A stretch of 5,025 nucleotides of DNA from Alphaproteobacteria bacterium (GTDB taxonomy: Bacteria; Pseudomonadota; Alphaproteobacteria; Thalassobaculales; Thalassobaculaceae): contig JAPKDN010000285.1 in NCBI GenBank assembly GCA_028822575.1, positions 1 to 5,025 of the forward strand, given 5' to 3'. Made by a program: the position numbers and the translations under genes. The notes beneath the pieces are model-generated. The model saw only the letters and a list, made by a program, of their open reading frames with translations. It was not told where the DNA came from and searched no databases. Below, piece after piece: positions 1-5,025 of the stretch. Each line of letters starts with the position of its first letter. The first letter of the stretch is position 1.

Positions 1-1584
1 CATGCCGGCGGAGAAGGTCACGCGGCTGCCCTCTGAAGTGTCATTGTACCCAAGTGAGGCAGTGTCGGCGATGATCGCACGCACCCGGTCATAGGGTATC
101 CCAAGCTCCTCGGCCGCCATCAAGCACATCGAGGCGCGGGAACCTCCGATATCAGGAGTTCCAAGGGAAAGGCCAATCGTTCCGTCCATCTGGATATTCA
201 GAGATACGCTGGTTTGGCCACCGAAATTGAACCAGAAACCACAGGCAACACCCCTGCCCTGGCCTGGCTCCAACGGCGCGCTGTAATGTGAATGCGCCTT
301 GGCGGCTTCCAAGGTCTCCACCAGACCGATAGTCCCAAATTTTGGACCATAGGCGGATTGGCTACCAGATCGGGATGCATTCTTCAGGCGAAAATCGATC
401 CGGTCCATGCCCAGCTTGTCCGCGATCTCGTCAACCACGCTTTCCACCGCGAAGGTCGACATCGGTGCACCGGGCGCCCGGTACGCCGCTTGTCTTGGTC
501 GGTTGACGATCACGTCATAGCCGGAAACGTGCAGGTTTTCGAGTTGGTAACAGGCAAATGCCGACATCGCGCCAAACTCGACCGGCGCACCCGGAAAGGC
601 GCCACCCTGATAGCAAAGCTCGGCGGCGCCGGCGGTGATCCGCCCATCCTTGGTGACGCCAATCCGCACCTTCATCGCGGTGCTGGAAGTTGGCCCGGTT
701 GCCTTGAACACGTCGGCGCGATCCATGACGATCTTGACTGGGCGACCAGATTTTTTGGACAGCATAAGTGCCACAGGCTCGATGAACACGGTGGTCTTGC
801 CACCAAAGCCACCGCCAATTTCAGACGCGGTGACACGAAGGCTGGAAACCTCCATTCCACAGAGTTGAGCGCAGGTATCCCGGACCACGAAATGTCCCTG
901 GGTACAGCACCACAGATCGGCTGAGCCGTCCTGGGCGAAACTCGCGAGGCAGGCATGCGGCTCGATATAGCCCTGATGCGTCGCCTCGGTCTTGAAGGAT
1001 CGCTCGACAACGATATCGGCCGCCTCGAAGCCCTTGGCGACATCGCCATGGCCGAGCTCCAGATAATTGGCAATGTTCGAAGGCTTGGTCGGCGCCGGAT
1101 GGATGCCGCTGGTGATCATGTCCGGGCGCAGCAACGGTGCGTCCTCAGCCATCGCCGCTTCGACATCGGTCACGTGGGGCAGGATCTCATAATCAACCTC
1201 GATCAACGTCAGGGCAGCGTCGGCGGCTTCCACATCTACCGCCGCGATCCCGGCGACCGCGTGGCCCTCGTAAAGAGCCTTATCCTGCGCCAAACAGTTT
1301 TCCAGAACGTCCCGAAGACTCCGACGGACGGAGCCAAAATCGGCCGCCGTCGCGACCGCCTTCACGCCGGGCGCCGCGAGTGCCTTAGATGTGTCGATAT
1401 TCTTGATACGTGCATGGGCATGCGGGCTGCGCAGCACCCGACCGATAAGCATGCCCGGGGCACTCAGATCGGCACCGTATTTGGCGCGACCGGTGACTTT
1501 GTCGACACCGTCGGGGCGAACCGGACGCGAGCCAACGACCTTGAAATTACGTATTGAGGAGGCAGAATCCTGATTAAACGGCAT
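1..1584 (-). CDS. Xanthine dehydrogenase-family Mo hydroxylase, molybdopterin-binding large subunit (3' end cut off by window)
   Basis: This is the catalytic subunit of a molybdenum hydroxylase, which would insert a water-derived oxygen into an aromatic ring or aldehyde using Mo-molybdopterin cofactor. The frame is open for exactly 528 codons from ATG 1584 to the window edge; family members are usually about 750-790 residues, so roughly the last third is outside. Visible in order: the typical N-terminus (RPDGVDKVTGRAKYGADL at 23-40), the hammerhead domain (about 27-137), then the first cofactor-binding domain with IEPHA (207-211), TQG (228-230), GGGFGGK (257-263) and AYRAPGAP (367-374). The second cofactor-binding domain starts near 425, and EGSR is at 518-521. 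By spacing to bovine XDH, Q229 matches Q767 and R369 matches R880, but T264 stands where E802 would be, arguing against xanthine as substrate. AYRAPG is neither the form I CO dehydrogenase motif (AYRCSFR) nor form II (AYRGAGR). The active-site glutamate near the C-terminus is not visible. The start is fixed by an in-frame TGA five codons upstream. FAD and Fe-S subunits are absent upstream and may lie downstream. The family call is secure; the substrate is unknown. Confidence 0.95.
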   Translation of the reverse strand, partial: MPFNQDSASSIRNFKVVGSRPVRPDGVDKVTGRAKYGADLSAPGMLIGRVLRSPHAHARIKNIDTSKALAAPGVKAVATAADFGSVRRSLRDVLENCLAQDKALYEGHAVAGIAAVDVEAADAALTLIEVDYEILPHVTDVEAAMAEDAPLLRPDMITSGIHPAPTKPSNIANYLELGHGDVAKGFEAADIVVERSFKTEATHQGYIEPHACLASFAQDGSADLWCCTQGHFVVRDTCAQLCGMEVSSLRVTASEIGGGFGGKTTVFIEPVALMLSKKSGRPVKIVMDRADVFKATGPTSSTAMKVRIGVTKDGRITAGAAELCYQGGAFPGAPVEFGAMSAFACYQLENLHVSGYDVIVNRPRQAAYRAPGAPMSTFAVESVVDEIADKLGMDRIDFRLKNASRSGSQSAYGPKFGTIGLVETLEAAKAHSHYSAPLEPGQGRGVACGFWFNFGGQTSVSLNIQMDGTIGLSLGTPDIGGSRASMCLMAAEELGIPYDRVRAIIADTASLGYNDTSEGSRVTFSAGM

Positions 1585-1600
1585 GCTCTCGGCCTTTCAT
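1574..1600 (-). other. Possible 8-residue upstream ORF (MKGREHAV) overlapping the Mo-subunit start
   Basis: An ATG at 1600-1598 opens a frame of eight codons ending at TAA 1576-1574, overlapping the first 11 bases of the Mo-subunit gene in another frame. Its Shine-Dalgarno candidate (GAGG, six bases before the ATG) looks better than the one for the Mo subunit itself (AAGG eight bases before, within the uORF). The uORF could bring ribosomes to the downstream start by translational coupling. It could equally be chance: a run this short has no coding statistics. Seen: the ORF, its SD and the overlap. Inferred: any function. Confidence 0.25.
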
Positions 1601-1605
1601 CGCCA

Positions 1606-1615
1606 GCCTCGAGGC
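1606..1615. repeat. 10-bp palindrome GCCTCGAGGC covering the uORF ribosome site
   Basis: The perfect palindrome GCCTCGAGGC is flanked on both sides by the direct repeat CGCCAG (1601-1606 and 1615-1620), which overlaps its outer bases. On the minus-strand transcript it contains the GAGG that would serve as Shine-Dalgarno for the 8-residue upstream ORF. It could be a DNA-binding site or an RNA element that masks the ribosome site. A perfect 10-bp palindrome can arise by chance, so function is only inferred. Confidence 0.35.
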
Positions 1616-1628
1616 GCCAGCGAATTCA

Positions 1629-1656
1629 CGGTTTCACCGGGAGCGATTGTCGCTCC
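1629..1656 (-). repeat. Two adjacent small hairpins in the Mo-subunit leader
   Basis: In plus-strand notation, GGAGCGA (1640-1646) and TCGCTCC (1650-1656) form a perfect 7-bp stem with a 3-base loop. Directly beside it CGGT (1629-1632) and ACCG (1636-1639) form a 4-bp stem, also with a 3-base loop. On the transcript they lie about 45-75 nt upstream of the Mo-subunit ATG. No T-run follows in either direction, so an intrinsic terminator is not supported. They may be leader structure, an mRNA-stabilising element or a protein operator. Confidence 0.4.
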
Positions 1657-1817
1657 TAATACGGCGGTTCCGCAAGCCGAAAGCCAGAATTGGAAAGGGA
1701 AACTCTAACCGTTGATCAGCAGTTCCAACACAACCTGGACATCGCCCAGATAAAGGGGATGGCCATAAAGCCGACCATCGCTATGTTGCGCGCCGCGTTC
1801 AACATTGAGTAATGTCC

Positions 1818-1842
1818 AGAAGGTAAGAATAACTGACCTTCT
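1818..1842. promoter_or_regulatory. Second inverted repeat AGAAGGT-N11-ACCTTCT sharing an arm with the first
   Basis: AGAAGGT (1818-1824) and ACCTTCT (1836-1842) are perfect 7-bp arms. The ACCTT core at 1836-1840 also belongs to the 9-bp repeat, giving three AAGGT half-sites in alternating orientation at 1820, 1836 and 1858. As DNA this looks like a multi-site operator. As RNA the two pairings would exclude each other, but no T-run follows, so classical attenuation is not supported. Confidence 0.35.
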
Positions 1843-1866
1843 TATTGCACCGCACAAAAGGTCAGT
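1832..1866. promoter_or_regulatory. Perfect 9-bp inverted repeat ACTGACCTT-N17-AAGGTCAGT, candidate operator
   Basis: The arms are 1832-1840 and 1858-1866, with no mismatch and centres 26 bp apart, about two and a half helical turns. One arm overlaps the last three bases of the proposed -35 box; the other begins right after the -10 box and covers the likely transcription start. That is the expected layout for a repressor dimer or tetramer controlling the Mo-subunit promoter. The regulator family cannot be told from the arms alone, and no regulator gene is in the window. As RNA it could also fold into a stem with a 17-base loop. Confidence 0.5.
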
Positions 1867-1869
1867 CAA
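1841..1869 (-). promoter_or_regulatory. Candidate sigma70-type promoter for the Mo-subunit gene
   Basis: On the minus strand TTGACT (1869-1864, five of six consensus bases) is followed after exactly 17 bases by AATAAG (1846-1841, four of six). Transcription would start near 1835 and give a leader of about 250 nt before the Mo-subunit ATG at 1584. The case is strengthened by the inverted repeat bracketing it and by the gap in an otherwise tightly packed gene row. The -10 box is imperfect, and promoter calls by eye are error-prone. Confidence 0.45.
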
Positions 1870-1927
1870 TGCGACCTATCTGACGTTTGTGTGATATGTC
1901 ATGCGATCATCTATGCGCTTTGGCCCC

Positions 1928-2413
1928 TCACTTTGCCTTAAGGTAGTGCAGCTCATCACCGGTCCAGCCCACACCATCCGGAACCGTATAATAGAACACG
2001 GCGATCATCGAGGAGAAGAGCCATCTTCCGTCAACGCGACGGCAGATATCATCGTATTTGCCACTAACTAGGTACGACGTGCCAAAGCGGCCATAACGCG
2101 CTTCAAGATAGGAGGTGCCGGTACCGTCGTCGCCATCAACGTTGATCCGATGGCTGTGGATGAATTGTTTAATGTAGAAACGCTCGCGCGTCCCCATGCC
2201 ACGAAACCCAGCGTCGATGGCGTCGCGTCCAACATAGGTGGCCAGGTACCCTAGCTCGACATGAGCGTCGTCGGTGAACAGATCAACGATCTCATCGAAA
2301 CGACCGTCATTTATACAACCGTGGTAGTCGTCCCGGAGCCGGCGGATCTCGTCCTTATCCTCCAACACGGCAAGGCGCCTCTCCAACGCCTCAATGCGAT
2401 TAATATCCGTCAT
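1928..2413 (-). CDS. SnoaL/NTF2-like small protein (SnoaL_4-type)
   Basis: This is a 161-residue protein with the layout of the SnoaL-like branch of the NTF2 fold, a cone-shaped alpha+beta barrel used by dehydratases, isomerases and as small subunits of ring hydroxylases. Visible are an N-terminal charged helix (about 6-20), the family segment EIRRLRDDYHGCINDGRFDE (22-41) leading into LFTDDAHVE (45-53), a G-rich YVGRDAI (60-66), IHSHRINVDGD (85-95), and a final strand region with RWLFSSMIAVFYY (130-142). D29, Y30, H86 and H88 point to possible pocket residues by analogy with scytalone dehydratase, but this is not aligned rigorously. The ATG at 2413 is preferred over a longer frame reaching 2602, which would overlap the amidase end: it sits 13 bp after the amidase stop with GGGA five bases upstream. 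No signal peptide is seen, so it is probably cytoplasmic. Its role is inferred only from fold and operon context. Confidence 0.88.
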   Translation of the reverse strand: MTDINRIEALERRLAVLEDKDEIRRLRDDYHGCINDGRFDEIVDLFTDDAHVELGYLATYVGRDAIDAGFRGMGTRERFYIKQFIHSHRINVDGDDGTGTSYLEARYGRFGTSYLVSGKYDDICRRVDGRWLFSSMIAVFYYTVPDGVGWTGDELHYLKAK

Positions 2414-2426
2414 AAAGTTCCCGTTC

Positions 2427-3770
2427 CTATAACGGCGGACGGCGCAGGTGCCAGTCAGAGACGCCCTGATAAGCATGTCCGACGCGAAGCAACAGCGGGT
2501 CGTTCCACCATGCCGCCTCAAGCTGTAACCCGATCGGCAGACCGTCCCCGCTGAACCCACACGGCACCGACAGCCCCGGCAATTGCGCGAAAGCACCGGC
2601 ATAGGTGTTGCGGGTGCAGCCCTTGGTCGCCTCGATCAAGGATTTATCCTCCTCAATCGGCGGCACCAGGGTCGGCAAGGTCGGCGACAGCAGGACATCG
2701 ATCTCACCAAACAGCCGCGCCATATCCCCTTTCCAGGCCGCGCGCGCGCGCATGGCATTGGCGTAATCCACAGACGTGAACGTATGACCATGGGTCATCC
2801 GGTCATAAACACCCTTGGAAAACTTCTCCGGGTGGCTCTTCAGGCGCTCGGCGTGAAAAGCAAGGGCATCGGAGAAGATCATGATCGTCGCCCAATGCTG
2901 TATCTCCGAAGCGCCGGGGACATCGATTTCGATCAGCTTCGCTCCCAACCCCTCCAACACACCAGCGGCTTTTATCGTCGCGGCCTCGATGTCGGGATGA
3001 ACGTCCTCGAAATAAAAGTTTCTTGGAACGCCGATACACACGCCCTCTATCCCATCGTTTAAAGACGGGAGAAAATTCTCCAACGGCCGATCTACCGTGT
3101 AGGGATCACGTGCGTCATGCCCGGCCATTACAGCGAACATTCTCGCGACATTGGAGACCGAACGCGCCATCGGACCAATGGTATCGAAACTCGCGCTGAC
3201 TGGGGTTGAGCCATAATTTGGAATACGGCCATGAGTGGGCCTGAGACCGCTAATCCCGTTGATCGAGGCCGGCAGACGGACCGAGCCCACAGTATCTGAG
3301 CCTAGCGCACCAACGCACATATCAGCAGCGACCGCCGCGCCGGAACCACCGCTGGAGCCGCCCGGAATTCGCTCCAGCTTCCACGGATTGTGGCAGGGCG
3401 GCGAGACCGTGTTGTCAGAGCGGATGCCAAACGCAAATTCATGCATCGTCGCCTTCCCGACCATCACCGCGCCAGCGCGCATCAGCCGGTCAACCACCGG
3501 CGCGTTCTCGTTCGGCACATGATCGGAGAAGAACTCCGATCCGGCGGTGGTTCGCACGCCAGCGGTTGCAATATTGTCCTTGATGGCCAGCGGCATGCCG
3601 TGCAAAAGCCCCAGCCAGCGACCTTCCCGGGCGGCCTTGTCCGCCGCGTCGGCCTGGCGTAGCGCCTCGTCGGCGGTCACGGTGATCATAGCGTGGACCT
3701 TATCCTCATGCGCCTCAATAGCATCCAGACAAGCTTGGGTCGCGTCACGCGATTCGCTTTGATTGGCCAT
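2427..3770 (-). CDS. Amidase-signature (AS) family amide hydrolase
   Basis: This 447-residue enzyme of the amidase-signature family (GatA, FAAH, peptide amidase) should hydrolyse a C-N amide bond through a Ser-cisSer-Lys triad. The triad is complete: K64 in LAIKDN, cis-Ser S139 in GGSSGGSGA (137-145) and nucleophile S163 in SDTVGSVRLPAS (158-169). The spacings K-75-S-24-S equal those of rat FAAH (K142, S217, S241). The usual oxyanion-loop glycine before GS is valine here (V161). The first 15-20 residues common in relatives are missing, but the start at 3770 has GGAG eight bases upstream and lies 14 bp after the transporter stop. It is not likely to be the GatA of Glu-tRNA amidotransferase: no GatB or GatC neighbours are present and the context is catabolic. 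No signal peptide is seen, so it should be cytoplasmic. The natural amide is unknown; the adjacent transporter may import it. Confidence 0.95.
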   Translation of the reverse strand: MANQSESRDATQACLDAIEAHEDKVHAMITVTADEALRQADAADKAAREGRWLGLLHGMPLAIKDNIATAGVRTTAGSEFFSDHVPNENAPVVDRLMRAGAVMVGKATMHEFAFGIRSDNTVSPPCHNPWKLERIPGGSSGGSGAAVAADMCVGALGSDTVGSVRLPASINGISGLRPTHGRIPNYGSTPVSASFDTIGPMARSVSNVARMFAVMAGHDARDPYTVDRPLENFLPSLNDGIEGVCIGVPRNFYFEDVHPDIEAATIKAAGVLEGLGAKLIEIDVPGASEIQHWATIMIFSDALAFHAERLKSHPEKFSKGVYDRMTHGHTFTSVDYANAMRARAAWKGDMARLFGEIDVLLSPTLPTLVPPIEEDKSLIEATKGCTRNTYAGAFAQLPGLSVPCGFSGDGLPIGLQLEAAWWNDPLLLRVGHAYQGVSDWHLRRPPL

Positions 3771-3784
3771 CTTCTCGTCTCCGG
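3771..3784 (-). promoter_or_regulatory. Ribosome binding site deciding the amidase start
   Basis: GGAG at 3782-3779 lies eight bases before ATG 3770 in the 14-bp gap after the transporter stop. The amidase frame is also open further upstream into the transporter end, so this SD is what supports ATG 3770 as the start and the short N-terminus. Confidence 0.6.
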
Positions 3785-5025
3785 TTACGCGTCGATCGCT
3801 CTTGTTGGCACTGTCGGTTCCTTCAGGAATTTAGTTAACACCGCAACGACGACCGGCACCACCGCCATGGCCAGTAAGGTAGAGCGGTAATCACCCACAA
3901 GATCGAAAGCGATGCCCAACGGGAGCGGCCCGATCGAAGCTCCAACGACGCCGACCATCTGACCGACACCCTGAATGCTCCCCAGACGCCGACGACCGAA
4001 GTAGCGCGGCCACATATAGCCGAACAGGGTGATATTGAAGGCGTTGTTGACGCCAAATACTACGCCATACAGGAGAGCCGTCGGCAGATCCTTCACGAAA
4101 CTCATTGCCAAAAGCGAGGCGCACAATGTCATCAGCGACGCAGCGAACACCCGGGGCGTTGGGAAACGATCGAGCGCGCGTCCGACAAAAGGTTGCGTGA
4201 AGACCGCCACGGCCGCTGAAAGCGGGAACATCCAGGCCGCGATCGATGGGCGCAAACCCTGATGTTCCAGGATCGGCACCTGAAAAAAATGCAACGCCGT
4301 GATCAGCATCGACATGGTGCAAAGCCCAGTCGCAATGATGTAGAAAGTCGAGGTATGCAGCGCCTCGCCGATCGACAAGCCGAAGCTGGCGCTATGACGA
4401 TCCTCACCACCGTTCGCCGCCCCGAACACTTCGACACCGTCAGGCAATAATCCCAAGGTTTCCGGCTTGTTCTGTACAAAAAGTAGGACCAACGGCAACA
4501 TCAACACCCAGGTCGACACTCCGATCCAGATCCATGCTTGGCGCCACCCCACATGTTCGATCAACCATTGGCTGGCCGGGGGATGGATCGCCATGGAAAT
4601 CGCGAAACCCAACAGCATCAATCCCATCGCAAAACCACGTTTACGGCTGAACCAATGAGACAAAACGTTGGTGCTGTTCAACATCATCGATCCCTGGCCA
4701 AGGAACCGCAGCGCGCCAAAGCCAAGGCCAAGCCAAAGCAGGCCCGGTGCGAATCCAAAAGCAATGCAGGCGAAACCCAGGAGGACCACCACGGTGGTCA
4801 TGGACTTGAGCGCGCCATGACGGTCAACGATCCGCCCCATCAGCGGCAACCCAAAGGCGGCGAACAAGGTAGCCAGCCCATAGGCTGAACTGATCTCGGT
4901 CTTACCGATTCCAAGGTCGCGCGAGATCGGCTCGATAAACACGCTAAAGATATGAGACTGCCCAGCGCCGCTGGCGAAAATACTGGCGCCCGCGACGACC
5001 AGGATCACCCAGCCGTAAAAAAAAT
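3785..5025 (-). CDS. MFS transporter, monocarboxylate/oxalate-formate-antiporter-like (5' end outside window)
   Basis: This is an inner-membrane major facilitator superfamily carrier. From an in-window GTG at 5008 there are 407 residues, but the frame stays open to the window edge and reads FFYGW just before the GTG; FYGW is the usual start of the first helix in this subgroup. The true start is therefore probably a few codons beyond 5025. Numbered from the GTG, the inter-helix 2-3 motif is GRIVDRHG (58-65), with a repeat-like GRALDRF in the second half (276-282). WFSRKRGFAMGL (119-130) and the matching YFGRRRLGSIQG (336-347) are characteristic of this branch. About twelve hydrophobic segments are visible, with a hydrophilic central loop at about 180-216. 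It is first in the visible operon, 14 bp from the amidase, so it may import that enzyme's amide substrate or a related acid. Substrate assignment is not possible from sequence. Confidence 0.93.
   Translation of the reverse strand, partial: FFYGWVILVVAGASIFASGAGQSHIFSVFIEPISRDLGIGKTEISSAYGLATLFAAFGLPLMGRIVDRHGALKSMTTVVVLLGFACIAFGFAPGLLWLGLGFGALRFLGQGSMMLNSTNVLSHWFSRKRGFAMGLMLLGFAISMAIHPPASQWLIEHVGWRQAWIWIGVSTWVLMLPLVLLFVQNKPETLGLLPDGVEVFGAANGGEDRHSASFGLSIGEALHTSTFYIIATGLCTMSMLITALHFFQVPILEHQGLRPSIAAWMFPLSAAVAVFTQPFVGRALDRFPTPRVFAASLMTLCASLLAMSFVKDLPTALLYGVVFGVNNAFNITLFGYMWPRYFGRRRLGSIQGVGQMVGVVGASIGPLPLGIAFDLVGDYRSTLLAMAVVPVVVAVLTKFLKEPTVPTRAIDA

Larger units (their letters stand above)
1705..1869 (-). 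other. Short open frame, possible degraded gene end or chance ORF
   Basis: A minus-strand frame stays open for 55 codons from a possible TTG at 1869-1867 to TAG at 1707-1705. It ends in LYGHPLYLGDVQVVLELLING, whose later codons look fairly natural. There is no ATG, no convincing ribosome site, and the TTG coincides with the proposed -35 box. I do not recognise the peptide. It could be the remnant of a gene once between the SnoaL-like and Mo-subunit genes, or chance. A second, overlapping minus frame has an ATG (1805 to TGA at 1716) and encodes 29 residues with a hydrophobic middle (MVGFMAIPFIWAM). At most one of them is likely to be real. Confidence 0.15.
1585..1927. other. 343-bp intergenic interval with regulatory features, no recognisable gene
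   Basis: This is the only sizeable non-coding gap in the window; the other gaps are 13 and 14 bp. It separates the SnoaL-like gene from the Mo-subunit gene, both on the minus strand. No RNA gene and no hairpin followed by a T-run is visible, so there is no clear terminator for the upstream operon. It holds a promoter candidate (1841-1869), a bracketing inverted repeat (1832-1866), a second overlapping inverted repeat (1818-1842), small hairpins (1606-1656) and short open frames without recognisable products (minus 1705-1869 and 1716-1805; plus 1660-1812). If the promoter is real, about 250 nt of it is leader for the Mo-subunit mRNA. Confidence 0.7.

Noticed and set aside
292..1557. Long plus-strand open frames (292-924 and 955-1557) antisense to the Mo subunit
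   Set aside because: They mirror the codon structure of the strongly supported minus-strand gene; their translations are arginine- and histidine-rich and match no family I recognise.
1..1584. Assignment as CO dehydrogenase large subunit
   Set aside because: The active-site loop reads AYRAPGAP, not AYRCSFR or AYRGAGR.
1629..1656. Intrinsic terminator at the paired hairpins
   Set aside because: The stems are short and no T-run follows on either strand.
1928..2602. Longer version of the SnoaL-like protein starting at 2602
   Set aside because: The extra 63 N-terminal residues overlap the amidase C-terminus and are low-quality (Arg/Cys-rich). The ATG at 2413 has a suitable ribosome site and begins right before the conserved fold.
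2583..3062. Plus-strand open frames over the amidase (2583-3062, 3235-3522, 3390-3662, 3547-3762) and over the transporter (4029-4888)
   Set aside because: They are antisense shadows of well-supported genes, with no plausible ribosome sites checked or family features.
2427..3770. Amidase as GatA of the Glu/Asp-tRNA amidotransferase
   Set aside because: The AS core is shared by the whole family; there is no GatB or GatC neighbour and the operon partners are a transporter and a SnoaL-like protein.
3785..5008. GTG at 5008 as the true start of the transporter
   Set aside because: The frame continues upstream as FFYGW, the typical beginning of helix 1 in this MFS branch, so the start lies outside the window.

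Overview
The window is a moderately GC-rich, gene-dense stretch from a bacterium. By protein style it is most likely an alphaproteobacterium, but this is an inference from family resemblance and codon use; there is no marker gene. All four recognisable genes lie on the minus strand, so transcription runs from high to low coordinates.

In transcription order: (1) an MFS transporter (3785 to beyond 5025, 5' end outside the window); (2) 14 bp later an amidase-signature hydrolase (2427-3770); (3) 13 bp later a SnoaL/NTF2-like small protein (1928-2413); (4) after a 343-bp gap, the molybdopterin-binding large subunit of a xanthine dehydrogenase-family Mo hydroxylase (1584 to below 1, 3' end outside the window). 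The first three look like one tight operon, each downstream start having its own Shine-Dalgarno sequence. The gap before the fourth gene holds a good sigma70-type promoter candidate. A perfect 9-bp inverted repeat brackets this promoter, which suggests a separately regulated unit with a leader of about 250 nt. The leader contains small hairpins and an 8-residue upstream ORF that overlaps the Mo-subunit start.

Taken together, the set (uptake, amide hydrolysis, a small dehydratase/isomerase-like or hydroxylase-accessory fold, Mo-dependent hydroxylation) reads as a catabolic locus for an organic, perhaps amide-bearing or N-heteroaromatic, compound. The substrate cannot be read from the sequence. 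The Mo subunit lacks the glutamate that xanthine dehydrogenases use to recognise purines, so xanthine itself is unlikely. The FAD and 2Fe-2S partner subunits are not in the window. I see no RNA genes, mobile elements, CRISPR arrays or clear intrinsic terminators. Nothing here is demonstrably a new system; the most interesting part is the regulatory interval at 1585-1927.
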